Shown: piece by piece, positions 36,417 to 45,564 of the stretch | Layout of the letters: every line of letters begins with the position of its first letter | Numbering within the stretch: the first letter of the stretch is position 1 | Source of the DNA: Chroococcopsis sp964623815 | GTDB taxonomy: Bacteria; Cyanobacteriota; Cyanobacteriia; Cyanobacteriales; Microcystaceae | Length of the DNA stretch: 64,000 nucleotides | Assembly (NCBI GenBank): GCA_964623815.1 | Contig: CAZUVR010000021.1 | Location: 1-64,000, forward strand | Reading direction: 5' to 3' | Position numbers and translations under genes: made by a program | The notes under the pieces: model-generated | The model's database searches: none | The model's input: only the letters and a program-made list of their open reading frames with translations | What the model was told of the DNA's origin: nothing

Positions 36417-37064
36417 TTAGGCTGGTAATAGTTCTAGATTAATAAAATTAAATTCTGTGGTGTATTTTTCTCCGCCCGCGTCGATGGCGTTGATTACCTG
36501 ACAGCCTGGTAAATAATAATCACCTACCTTCTCGTAAGTCTCTTTAAAATCCCGTTTACCCTTTAACTCGTTAGTCTTGGGATTGCGGAAGATAGCGTTA
36601 TATTTAACCGAGATATAACCAGAGCCGGTGTCTAAGCTTTCTTCGGTATTGATGGTAAAAGCCATCGGCCCCATGACACGGCTCACCTGACAGATTTCCT
36701 GCCCGCGCACTTTATAGTTAGAACCCATAGCATCCCCTTTGACGAGGATTTCTACCGCGCCGGTGGCATCGGATTCACCGAGGCTGAATTCGTTCTTGCC
36801 GTGACTGGCTTCAAAATCTCCCCGCTTGCGATGGGTAACGATGTCGCGCAGTTGATTATAGACGCTCTCTCTGACTTTCTCATCGTCGAAGCCGGTTACT
36901 TCTACGCTGTAATCGGCATTGACTTTAATCTTGCCCGAATGAACTTCATCGCCCTGGGTGAGGATTAAATCGGCGGTGTAGCCAGGAAATTTTTCATCCC
37001 AGGTGTAACGGTGTTCGTATGCCGAGCGAAATAGCTCGCGGGCGTTGTTCGTTGCTACTGTCAT
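36417..37064 (-). CDS. DUF3386 family protein
   Basis: 215 residues; the family occurs in cyanobacteria and plant plastids and its function is unknown. Recognised from the ARELFRSAYEHRYTWD start and the central FTINTEESLDTGSGYI region. Predicted soluble, beta-rich, no signal peptide and no membrane segment. Fourteen bases upstream of nfu, so co-transcription is likely. Confidence 0.85.
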   Translation of the reverse strand: MTVATNNARELFRSAYEHRYTWDEKFPGYTADLILTQGDEVHSGKIKVNADYSVEVTGFDDEKVRESVYNQLRDIVTHRKRGDFEASHGKNEFSLGESDATGAVEILVKGDAMGSNYKVRGQEICQVSRVMGPMAFTINTEESLDTGSGYISVKYNAIFRNPKTNELKGKRDFKETYEKVGDYYLPGCQVINAIDAGGEKYTTEFNFINLELLPA

Positions 37065-37111
37065 AATTTAATCTACTCGTTTCGGTTATCTTTTATTGTC
37101 GCCCATTTTTT

Positions 37112-38920
37112 CTACTGTTGCAGCTTCAATACTGCCATGAAAGCTTCTTGCGGTACATCTACGGTGCCGATCGCTTTCATGCGTTTCTTCCCTTTCGCCT
37201 GTTTATCGAGTAGCTTGCGCTTACGGCTGATGTCGCCGCCGTAACACTTAGCTAACACGTCTTTACGCAGGGCGGGTATATGTTCGCTGGCGATAACCTT
37301 AGTACCGATGGCGGCTTGAATGGGTACTTTAAACTGATGCCTCGGGATCAATTCTTTTAACTTTTCCGTCAGGGCACGACCGACGTTATAAGCCTTATCT
37401 CGGTGAACTATCATCGCTAGAGCGTCTACGGGATCGCCATTGACCATAATATCTAGTTTAACTAACTCGTTCTCCTGATAGCCGATTAACTGGTACTCCA
37501 TACTGGCGTAACCGCGAGAGCGGGATTTGAGCTGATCGAAAAAGTCCGTTACTACTTCCGCCAAGGGTAATTCATATATTAAAGATGTGCGAGTTTTGGT
37601 GAAGTATTTCATATCTTTAAACACGCCCCTTCTACCCTGACACAACTCCATCAAAGCCCCTACATAGGTTTCCGGAGTGATCATTTCCACCTTGATATAA
37701 GGTTCTTCGATTTTCAGGCGTTTCTGTGGCGGGGGTAACTGACTGGGGTTATCTATCTCCACGACTTGACCATCGGTAGTGCTAACCCGATAGACTACGG
37801 AGGGGGCGGTGGTGATTAGATCGAGATTATATTCTCTCTCCAATCTCTCTTGAACGATTTCCATGTGGAGTAAGCCCAAGAAACCGCATCGGAAACCGAA
37901 ACCCATCGCACTAGAAGTTTCCGGTTCGTAGGATAGGGCCGCGTCGTTGAGTTTCAGTTTTTCTAGAGCATCTTTTAAGTCCGCATACTGATCAGCATCG
38001 GTGGGAAACAATCCGCAGAAGACCATCGGTTTCGCTTCCGTGTAACCCGGTAGAGGTTCTTTCGCGGGGGCGGTAGCTAGGGTTATGGTGTCGCCTACCC
38101 GCGCATCTGCCACCGCTTTGATAGCCGCCGCCAGATAACCCACCTCTCCGGCGTGTAGTTCGTCTACTTGTATCTGTTGGGGAGATAGTACACCTAATTC
38201 ATCGATCTGGTATTCTTTTTCTGAAGCCATGAGACGGATTTTATCGCCCTTCTTCACACGCCCGTCCATAACCCGGAAATAGACTATCACACCTCGGTAA
38301 GCATCATAATAACTATCGAAAATTAAAGCCCGAAAAGGTTCGTTAACCGTATCTCGTGGGGGGGGTACTTGATTAACGATCGATTCTAATATCTCATCGA
38401 TTCCTAAGCCCGCTTTGGCGGAGGCTTTAATCACGTTACTACAATCTAACCCCACTACTTCCTCGATTTCTGCCGCCACCCTTTCCGGTTCGGCGCTGGG
38501 TAAATCGATTTTATTGAGGACAGGTATGATTTCTAAGTTATTATCGAGAGCTAGATAAACATTAGCTAGGGTTTGCGCTTCCACCCCTTGAGATGCGTCT
38601 ACCACTAATAAGGCACCTTCACAGGCTGCCAGAGAGCGAGATACTTCGTAGGAAAAGTCTACGTGTCCTGGAGTGTCGATTAGATTTAAAACGTATTTCT
38701 GACCGTCTTTAGCGGTGTAATTCATCCTCGCCGCCTGCAACTTGATAGTAATCCCTCTCTCTCTTTCGAGATCCATATTATCGAGGAACTGCTCTTTCAT
38801 CTCCCTTTGGGCTACCGTACCCGTTAGCTGTAGCATTCTATCAGCCAGGGTGGATTTCCCGTGATCGATGTGGGCGATGATCGAGAAATTACGAATTCGA
38901 GAGACCGGAACATCAGTCAT
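37112..38920 (-). CDS. lepA: Elongation factor 4 (LepA)
   Basis: Ribosome-associated GTPase that can back-translocate stalled ribosomes. About 602 residues from the ATG at 38920 (the frame is open to 38965 but homology starts at MTDVPVSRIRNFSII). G1 AHIDHGKST, switch II DTPGHVDFSYEVSR, G4 NKIDLP, and the LepA-specific C-terminal region KAIGTVDVPQEAFMAVLK are present. Complete and ordinary. Confidence 0.97.
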   Translation of the reverse strand: MTDVPVSRIRNFSIIAHIDHGKSTLADRMLQLTGTVAQREMKEQFLDNMDLERERGITIKLQAARMNYTAKDGQKYVLNLIDTPGHVDFSYEVSRSLAACEGALLVVDASQGVEAQTLANVYLALDNNLEIIPVLNKIDLPSAEPERVAAEIEEVVGLDCSNVIKASAKAGLGIDEILESIVNQVPPPRDTVNEPFRALIFDSYYDAYRGVIVYFRVMDGRVKKGDKIRLMASEKEYQIDELGVLSPQQIQVDELHAGEVGYLAAAIKAVADARVGDTITLATAPAKEPLPGYTEAKPMVFCGLFPTDADQYADLKDALEKLKLNDAALSYEPETSSAMGFGFRCGFLGLLHMEIVQERLEREYNLDLITTAPSVVYRVSTTDGQVVEIDNPSQLPPPQKRLKIEEPYIKVEMITPETYVGALMELCQGRRGVFKDMKYFTKTRTSLIYELPLAEVVTDFFDQLKSRSRGYASMEYQLIGYQENELVKLDIMVNGDPVDALAMIVHRDKAYNVGRALTEKLKELIPRHQFKVPIQAAIGTKVIASEHIPALRKDVLAKCYGGDISRKRKLLDKQAKGKKRMKAIGTVDVPQEAFMAVLKLQQ

Positions 38921-39202
38921 AGTCTTATGGGGCTTACCAGATAGGGTTAACGTTGCAAAAATCAAGATTCCTTAATTTATTGTGACATATTCCCAGGGTT
39001 AAATTACATCTTTAAAATTAGAAGTGAGTCAAGAGATGTGAGGAGTGAGTAATAAGGGTTTGGGCCCCTCTCTATTCTCGTTTGTCAATTCTCCCCGCTC
39101 TTTGATCGACTGGAAAGAAAAACTTCTCTTACCGTTAAAACTTTTCAAGAATTCTATGAAACGCGGGTAAAATTATTATAGTAGGATAGATTAGGATAAC
39201 TT

Positions 39203-39433
39203 ATGAACGATAATGCGGCTTCCAGTCAGCGCACGGCTGACAAAGAGGAAATCTCCATACAGATAGACTCGCAACTGTTAGAGCAAATCAGACATCTAAC
39301 TAATGATCCCAGTCGCATCATCGAAACCGCGATCAAACAGTGGTTACGCGGCGAAAGAGAACCCGATGACGACTTAACTCGCACCCTCAGACGCAATCCT
39401 CCCGTACCTCCTAAAGGCGAATGGAATGATTGA
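39203..39433 (+). CDS. Small ribbon-helix-helix-like protein
   Basis: 76 residues. The segment EEISIQIDSQLLEQIRHLTN followed by a helix PSRIIETAIKQWLRGE fits a MetJ/Arc/CopG-type ribbon-helix-helix, which suggests DNA binding or an antitoxin; the tail is polar and ends in PPVPPKGEWND. No toxin gene is adjacent. The family is my inference from the strand-helix-helix pattern. Starts about 280 bases from the divergent lepA. Confidence 0.65.
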   Translation: MNDNAASSQRTADKEEISIQIDSQLLEQIRHLTNDPSRIIETAIKQWLRGEREPDDDLTRTLRRNPPVPPKGEWND

Positions 39434-39608
39434 CTTTCTAGGTCTCTAGTCAATACTTGTCCAAATTATAGCTAATTCAGTTTCAGCGCGATTAGAGACC
39501 CAGAATTACTTTTAACTACGCCAAAAATAGACTGACAAAGCCGTTTAATTTTTTACACATACCCGAGCATTTACCCCGACTCCCGATTCCCAAATCCCAC
39601 CGTAAACT

Positions 39609-40928
39609 ATGGTCAGTGATATTACCTCCAGTCAATCTTTAGCCGCTATAGCCGAGAAAGTTCGCTCGCGGGCTTACCAGTTGGCGACACTTCCAACGGG
39701 CGATCGCAATCATGCCCTATCAGCGATCGCCTCGGCTTTAACTACGGCGGCCCCCGAAATTCTCTCAGCTAATATCGCCGACTATCAAACCGCTAAAGCT
39801 ATGTCCTTACCGGCGCCCCTATGTGCCCGCTTAGAATTGACTCCCTCAAAGTTGAAATCGGCGATAGCAGGGGTTCTTGATGTAGCCCGCTTAAGCGATC
39901 CTTTAGCACAAACTCAAATTCATCGTCAATTAGATCGAGGTTTGGTTTTAAAACGTCTCACCTGCCCGGTGGGAGTGGTGGGGGTGATTTTTGAAGCCCG
40001 CCCAGATGCCCTGATTCAAATTACCTCGCTGGCGATCAAATCCGGTAACGGTATCATCCTCAAGGGCGGCAAGGAGGCGACTAAATCCTGTCAGACTCTA
40101 GTAAAAGTCATTCACTCTGCTCTCAAAGATACGGCGGTTGACCCAGATGTAGTACAGTTATTGACTACTAGAGAAGAAATACAAGCTTTATTGAGTCTCG
40201 ATGAGTATGTGAATTTAATCATCCCCAGAGGCTCTAACGAATTCGTTCGTTATATTCAAAATAATACAAAAATCCCAGTACTCGGACACGCCGATGGAGT
40301 TTGTCACCTTTACGTAGATAAAGAAGCGGACATAGACAAGGCCGTAAAGGTGACGGTAGACGCGAAAACTCAATACCCGGCAGCCTGTAATACGATCGAA
40401 ACCCTCCTCGTACATCAAGATATAGCCAGGCTATTTTTGCCCGCAGTTGCTTCCGCCCTAGGGGAAAAAGGCGTAGAATTACGCGGCGATGACATAACCC
40501 GTAAATATATCCCCGTTGCCCGCGCCACTGAAGAGGATTGGCGCACCGAATACAGCGATCTGATCCTGGCGATTAAAGTAGTGGCTAGTTTAGAGAGTGC
40601 GATCGATCATATCCACAAATATGGCTCGAAACACACCGAGGCAATCATCACCGAAAACCCCACCACCGCCCAAATTTTCCTCAATCGGGTAGACGCGGCG
40701 GGAGTCTTTCACAATTGCTCTACCCGCTTCGCCGACGGTTTCCGCTATGGTTTCGGCGCGGAAGTCGGTATCAGTACTCAAAAAATACCCCCTCGCGGCC
40801 CGGTAGGTTTAGAGGGATTAGTGACGTATAAATATCAGCTCGTCGGCGATGGTCATATCGTAGCCGATTACAGTGGCGAGAATGCCCGCCCCTTCGATCA
40901 TCAGGATCTGACGGGAACAAGTGAGTGA
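39609..40928 (+). CDS. proA: Glutamate-5-semialdehyde dehydrogenase (gamma-glutamyl phosphate reductase)
   Basis: Second step of proline synthesis, an NADPH-dependent aldehyde dehydrogenase-fold enzyme. 439 residues. VGVIFEARPDALIQ, LKGGKEA and the catalytic-cysteine segment QYPAACNTIETLLVH are family landmarks, and GPVGLEGLVTYKYQL is near the C-terminus. proB is not in this window. Confidence 0.96.
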   Translation: MVSDITSSQSLAAIAEKVRSRAYQLATLPTGDRNHALSAIASALTTAAPEILSANIADYQTAKAMSLPAPLCARLELTPSKLKSAIAGVLDVARLSDPLAQTQIHRQLDRGLVLKRLTCPVGVVGVIFEARPDALIQITSLAIKSGNGIILKGGKEATKSCQTLVKVIHSALKDTAVDPDVVQLLTTREEIQALLSLDEYVNLIIPRGSNEFVRYIQNNTKIPVLGHADGVCHLYVDKEADIDKAVKVTVDAKTQYPAACNTIETLLVHQDIARLFLPAVASALGEKGVELRGDDITRKYIPVARATEEDWRTEYSDLILAIKVVASLESAIDHIHKYGSKHTEAIITENPTTAQIFLNRVDAAGVFHNCSTRFADGFRYGFGAEVGISTQKIPPRGPVGLEGLVTYKYQLVGDGHIVADYSGENARPFDHQDLTGTSE

Positions 40929-40977
40929 AGAGAAGAGAGGAGAGAGGAGTATGTAAATAAGAGCGTGACGGGTTCTA

Positions 40978-42447
40978 ATGAACGAGCAGGATTACATTTA
41001 CATCGATTGGGAAAAATTAGCTAGAGAATATCTTGCAGACCCAGTAGTTGAAAAAGTAACTGAAACGGGGGGATATTATCTAACTCCTCCCTCGGGTACT
41101 CCTAGAATCCCCCCAGCGCTCACCCTGCGTGACTATCAAAAAACTGCGGTAGTGAGTTGGTTCCGTAATCGGGGGCGAGGAACGTTAAAAATGGCTACGG
41201 GTTCGGGTAAAACTATTACCTCTCTAGCTTTAGTAACAGAATTATACGAAAAAATCGGTTTAGAAATTTTAGTAGTTATTTGCCCCTACCGTCATTTAGT
41301 GACTCAATGGCAAAAAGAATGTATTCGGTTTAATTTACTTCCCATATTAGCTTTTGAAAGCGTTCACAATTGGCAAAATTTATTATCGACAGCTCTGTAT
41401 AACTTGAAAGCTCATCAGCAAAAATTTATTACGATAATTACTACTAATTCCACTTTTATATCGGAAGGTTTTCAATCTCAATTATCATTTTTTACCCCTA
41501 GAACTTTGATAATTGGTGATGAAGCCCATAACTTAGGCTCGGAGAAGTTAGAGGAATTATTACCGCGTCGGATAGGATTAAGATTAGGTTTATCCGCTAC
41601 CCCTGAAAGACACTTCGATGAGGAGGGAACAGAGGCAGTCATCAGTTATTTCGGAGACATATTACAGCCAGAATTTACTTTAGCTGATGCCCTAGATAAA
41701 GGAGCTTTAGTTAATTATTTTTACTACCCTATTTTTGTGGAACTAACGGAGGCGGAGTCTCGGGAGTACGCGAGAATCACTCAGAGAATCGGTTGGAAGT
41801 TGGCTAAATACGATCGATTGGTAGACGATGAGAACCTGACTTCTCTATTGATGCAGAGGGCAAGATTAGTGGGCGCGGCGCAGAATAAGATACCGGCCTT
41901 GAGAAGGTTGATGGTCGATCGTCTCCACACCACCCATACCTTATTTTATTGCGGTGACGGGCAGACGGAAGATAGAGGCGGGCAAACCCGCAGACAGGTA
42001 GAAGCCGTCAGTCATGTACTGGGGGTAGAATTAGGCTACCGCATTAGTACCTATACAGCGGAGACTCCCCTATCGGAGCGGGAGACGATGCGGGAGCGAT
42101 TCGATAGGGGCGAGTTGCAGGGGTTGGTGGCGATCAGATGTTTGGACGAAGGGATTGATATACCCTCGATTCAAACGGCGGTTATTCTGGCAAGTAGTAG
42201 TAACCCCCGCCAATTCATTCAAAGACGGGGGCGAGTATTGAGGCCCCATCCAGGTAAAAACTCGGCGGTTTTATTCGATATGATCGTCATGCCCCCAGAG
42301 TTAGATAGGGAGACTTGGCAGGTGGAGAGAAATCTCCTGAGGAAAGAGTTGAAGAGATTCATCGAGTTCGCCCGCCTAGCGATAAATTGTGAAGAGGCGA
42401 TCGAAGAGTTACGCTCGATCGAGCAGAGTTTCGGCGTAAAAGATTAG
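40978..42447 (+). CDS. Superfamily 2 DEAH helicase
   Basis: 489-residue stand-alone helicase of the XPB/restriction-subunit type. Walker A ATGSGKTITSLAL, DEAH box IIGDEAHNLG, motif III LGLSATPERH, and in the C-terminal lobe ALRCLDEG-like motif V (IRCLDEGIDIPSIQTAVI) and motif VI QFIQRRGRVLRP. No nuclease or specificity domain was seen, and no restriction or defence genes are adjacent. It may act in DNA repair or transcription; the biological role is open. Confidence 0.88.
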   Translation: MNEQDYIYIDWEKLAREYLADPVVEKVTETGGYYLTPPSGTPRIPPALTLRDYQKTAVVSWFRNRGRGTLKMATGSGKTITSLALVTELYEKIGLEILVVICPYRHLVTQWQKECIRFNLLPILAFESVHNWQNLLSTALYNLKAHQQKFITIITTNSTFISEGFQSQLSFFTPRTLIIGDEAHNLGSEKLEELLPRRIGLRLGLSATPERHFDEEGTEAVISYFGDILQPEFTLADALDKGALVNYFYYPIFVELTEAESREYARITQRIGWKLAKYDRLVDDENLTSLLMQRARLVGAAQNKIPALRRLMVDRLHTTHTLFYCGDGQTEDRGGQTRRQVEAVSHVLGVELGYRISTYTAETPLSERETMRERFDRGELQGLVAIRCLDEGIDIPSIQTAVILASSSNPRQFIQRRGRVLRPHPGKNSAVLFDMIVMPPELDRETWQVERNLLRKELKRFIEFARLAINCEEAIEELRSIEQSFGVKD

Positions 42448-42488
42448 ATGGGGAGACAACAGGGAACTACTATAATTTAATTATGTTA

Positions 42489-43721
42489 TTAGAAATATTT
42501 AGCTATTATTTGTTGTAGAGTTTGATTCGACTGGGACTTATCGATGATTTCCGAAGCACCCGACATCTTGGCGCGAATGCGATCGGTCAGGCCTAAATTT
42601 TCCGTGAACATTAAGATAGGGGTATTCTGAAACACGGCTAACTGGCGTAAAGCACGACATATAGTATAGCCATCCGTGTGCTGTAGTTGAGTACTCAAAC
42701 AGATAATATCTGGTCTTTGTTCTACGAACATGGAAATAGCCTGTAAGCCATCTTGAACGACTAAAGTTTTGTGCCCCGCTCTCTCGATAATTTGAGCCAT
42801 CTTGTAACAAATATGGGCTTGTTGGTCACAATAGGCGACGAGACGAGCTTGGTTTTTAGTGAGTTTTGAGGTCTTGGCGACTTCAAAGGAGTTTTCCAAA
42901 TCGGGAACGTTGATTAAATCCACTAATCCTAATTGAACGTATAACATTAAAGAACGGGTCAGAACCGTCACATCTTGCTTGAGCGATACGGCTAAATCCC
43001 GGAGAGTTTTTTCCCCGTTCAATCTCTGAGTGAGTAACTGACTCGTCAGGGGGGAGGTTCTCTGAGTTAATTCTTCGATATTTTTAACGATGGGAGAGCT
43101 ATTCGGGGATCTGTCAGCTAATTTAGCCGCCTGCCAATCCTGCCATTGTTTCCACACACCTGCGATCAATTGTTCGCTATTAACTAGAGTTAGGGGAGTG
43201 AAACCATCTAATTTCTCGGCTTGACGGTAGAAACTCACCTGCCCGGACTGGGTTAAATCGAAGAGGATTTCTGCCGTGATCGAGCGAACGATCGTTACTG
43301 CTTGCTCCAGGCTCAAAAATTCCTGTCTCGTCCATTCTGTCAGAAGAAAATATTCCCAGTTGATGGGGAAGGGTGTATTGCTTGCGAAACCGCTTTTGAT
43401 AAAACTATCTGACTCAGGCAGAAGGTAGGAGCAATATAGGTTTAAATGTCTTTGCCAGCGTCTTAAAGGATGGATTCCACCGGTGGCGTATACTATACGC
43501 CCTAGATAGAAATGTAGTGTAGAGGCAATTCCTAGCTTATCGGTTAATATCAGCTTACCACTGTATTCTCTCTGCTTGATTTTCTGGAACAAACTCGCTT
43601 GTTTGGCGGCATTAAAGTCCATGACTTGGGCTGGGCTTTCAACTTGCTCATCTTTTTTAAAAAGATTGTCCGTCCATATAGATAAATGGGGCTGGCTAGG
43701 ATTTAATGCTACATCTACCAT
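42489..43721 (-). CDS. PatA-family protein with degenerate receiver domain
   Basis: 410 residues. The N-terminal two thirds is a PATAN (PatA N-terminal) domain, with FQKIKQREYSGKLIL and FYLGRIVYATGGIHPLRRWQ. The C-terminal receiver-like domain (about 292-410) keeps Asp299 and Lys395 but has Ser343 in PDIICLSTQ where the phosphoacceptor Asp should be, and only one acidic residue at the metal site. PatA/PixG relatives act in heterocyst pattern or pilus-based motility, working with chemotaxis-like kinases. Here no motility genes are adjacent. Confidence 0.88.
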   Translation of the reverse strand: MVDVALNPSQPHLSIWTDNLFKKDEQVESPAQVMDFNAAKQASLFQKIKQREYSGKLILTDKLGIASTLHFYLGRIVYATGGIHPLRRWQRHLNLYCSYLLPESDSFIKSGFASNTPFPINWEYFLLTEWTRQEFLSLEQAVTIVRSITAEILFDLTQSGQVSFYRQAEKLDGFTPLTLVNSEQLIAGVWKQWQDWQAAKLADRSPNSSPIVKNIEELTQRTSPLTSQLLTQRLNGEKTLRDLAVSLKQDVTVLTRSLMLYVQLGLVDLINVPDLENSFEVAKTSKLTKNQARLVAYCDQQAHICYKMAQIIERAGHKTLVVQDGLQAISMFVEQRPDIICLSTQLQHTDGYTICRALRQLAVFQNTPILMFTENLGLTDRIRAKMSGASEIIDKSQSNQTLQQIIAKYF

Positions 43722-43810
43722 TGGTCATACTGTGTGGTGGTTAGAGAACGCTTATCTATATAATATTTACTCACATTTTTCTTGGGGACTGCGTGACAGA
43801 AATCTATTCT

Positions 43811-43831
43811 GTTTGTGATCCTTATCATTAC
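43811..43831. promoter_or_regulatory. Palindrome-like motif upstream of sulfiredoxin
   Basis: GTTTGTGATC-N3-ATCATTAC shares 17 of 18 fixed positions with the motif at 11350-11370. It lies about 65 bases upstream of the sulfiredoxin start. It resembles a CRP half-site pair, and in the reverse sense partly a Fur-type box. Function is speculative. Confidence 0.25.
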
Positions 43832-43894
43832 ACTCGGACTGAAATCGAGTAAATCATATTATTATGGAGGAGGATAGACAAATATTCAACCAAT

Positions 43895-44158
43895 ATGGTA
43901 GAGATTAGACAAATTCCTCTCGCCCTAATTCGTCGTCCCCTCCCTCGACAAACCGATCCTGAAAAAGTTCGTGTTTTAATTGAGTCTATTGCAGAGGAAG
44001 GATTGAGGGAACCGATCGACGTTTTAGAAGTAGAGGGACAATACTACGGCTTTTCCGGTTGTCATCGTTTTGAAGCCCATCAGCGTCTCGGTAAAGAAAC
44101 TATTCTTTGTCGGGTGCGGAGGGCACCCCGTTCCGTCTTACAAAAACACCTAGCTTAA
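43895..44158 (+). CDS. srx: Sulfiredoxin
   Basis: ATP-dependent reductase that repairs hyperoxidised (sulfinic acid) 2-Cys peroxiredoxins. 87 residues of the ParB/Srx fold; the catalytic Cys56 sits in GFSGCHRFEAH, the Srx signature that separates it from ParB nucleases. 87 residues matches cyanobacterial Srx. A purine-rich GGAGGAGG lies about 20 bases upstream, rather far for a ribosome site. Four bases separate it from the next gene, so they form an operon. Confidence 0.92.
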   Translation: MVEIRQIPLALIRRPLPRQTDPEKVRVLIESIAEEGLREPIDVLEVEGQYYGFSGCHRFEAHQRLGKETILCRVRRAPRSVLQKHLA

Positions 44159-44162
44159 TCCT

Positions 44163-45515
44163 ATGAATCTATCTATCTATCAAAAAAATCGGCAGGAATT
44201 ACGCCAGTTAATGGATAAGATTAATTGTCCCGATTTGAAAGAGTTAAGCAACCTGTCAAAAGTACCTCAATATCAGTTATATAGATTGCAATGCGGTTTG
44301 ATGCCGCGTCTATCGCTGGAAAATCTAGCTAGATTAGCGCAGACTTTAGAAATTACCGTAGGTGATTTTATCCTTAAATTTATTGATTACACCGGTAGGA
44401 AAGAACATTTACCTCAGGAACTAGCCAGGTTACAAACTTTTGAAAATTTACAAAAACAATTAGAAACCTCTCTGATCAATATAAATAATTTAACTTTAGA
44501 GAGTGAAAGAAAACAGGAAGAGTTGAGAAAGACAAGAGAAGAAAGCGAGAATCTAAAAGAGAATTTAAGGGAAGAATATAGTAAAAAAGAACAGGCTCTG
44601 GAAGTTCAACAATATCAATTAAATCAGCAACTTCTCGATAGTCAGAGAGCTTTGAGCAATCTGCAAGAATACGCCGAGGGAAAACAGGAGGAATCCGATA
44701 CCGCCATAGCCAATCTCCAACAAGAATATCAAGAGTTACAGCGGACATCGGAGCAAGAGCGAGAAGAATTAAAACAGAGGCTACAAGAATCGGAGTCGGC
44801 TATCATCGCTCAGTCAATCCAATTAAAGCAAAAAATAGAAGAATCTGACTCGGCTCTGGCTAACTTGCGGCAGGAGTACGAAAACAAAGAGCAACAATTA
44901 AGAGAAAGAGAAGGAGAGTTAACCCTGAAACTACAGGAGACAGAAAGCGAATTACAACAGCTCCGGCGAGAGTACGAATCCCTTTCCGAAAGTAGCCGAG
45001 CTAAAGAAAGAAGTTTCTTAGAAGATGTTGAAAAACAACAAGCCGGGTTAACTCAGAAAATAGAAGAAACCAATTTAGCTTTAAGTAGGATCGAAGAAGA
45101 ATATCGCAGCTTACAGGATAGATACGAGAGACAGCGACAGGAATTAACTCAAGAATTTCAGGCGGCCAGTATAGAAGTGCTGGAATCCTGGTTATTACAA
45201 TGGCCCACCGCCGAAGCCGTGGCTCGACGCAATCCGCAACTATCAGCAGTGAAGTTATTAACCCTGGTTAAACCAGTGATGGATTTGATCAAACGCTGGG
45301 GAGTCGAACAAATTCATCAAGTGGGCGAGCGGGTAACTTACGATCCTCAACTTCATCAACTGATAGAAGGTGAGTCGGATAATGTTTCTACCGTGGTGGT
45401 GCGCTACGTGGGTTATCGTCAGGGAGATAATTTACTGTACCGCGCTAAAGTAAGCTCGGTGAAAGAGCCAGCCGCTGAGACTCCCGAACCATCCGCCGCG
45501 ATCGCCGCTAGCTAA
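44163..45515 (+). CDS. Helix-turn-helix coiled-coil protein with GrpE-like C-terminus
   Basis: 450 residues. The N-terminus (about 1-75) looks like an XRE-type helix-turn-helix (LSKVPQYQLYRLQCGLMPRLS). Residues about 90-335 are an almost continuous Glu/Gln-rich coiled coil. The last 110 residues contain ERVTYDPQLHQLIEGE and VVVRYVGYRQGDNLLYRAKV, reminiscent of the C-terminal beta domain of GrpE-type nucleotide exchange factors; some cyanobacterial relatives are labelled GrpE. True GrpE is much shorter. Directly after sulfiredoxin, so a stress role is plausible. Confidence 0.75.
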   Translation: MNLSIYQKNRQELRQLMDKINCPDLKELSNLSKVPQYQLYRLQCGLMPRLSLENLARLAQTLEITVGDFILKFIDYTGRKEHLPQELARLQTFENLQKQLETSLININNLTLESERKQEELRKTREESENLKENLREEYSKKEQALEVQQYQLNQQLLDSQRALSNLQEYAEGKQEESDTAIANLQQEYQELQRTSEQEREELKQRLQESESAIIAQSIQLKQKIEESDSALANLRQEYENKEQQLREREGELTLKLQETESELQQLRREYESLSESSRAKERSFLEDVEKQQAGLTQKIEETNLALSRIEEEYRSLQDRYERQRQELTQEFQAASIEVLESWLLQWPTAEAVARRNPQLSAVKLLTLVKPVMDLIKRWGVEQIHQVGERVTYDPQLHQLIEGESDNVSTVVVRYVGYRQGDNLLYRAKVSSVKEPAAETPEPSAAIAAS

Positions 45516-45564
45516 TTTCTTCATGTTAGGGTAAGTTGTAATAAAAATTAATAACTACCTGAAA

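Noticed and set aside
39037..39046. ACTCCTCACA on the minus strand, resembling the core of the cyanobacterial small RNA Yfr1
   Set aside because: The flanking hairpin and the 3' terminator of Yfr1 are not visible, and the surrounding GAGTGAG-type repeats are common intergenic sequence.
43895..44158. ParB-type nuclease or partition protein
   Set aside because: Length and the GCHRF catalytic motif identify sulfiredoxin, which shares the ParB fold.
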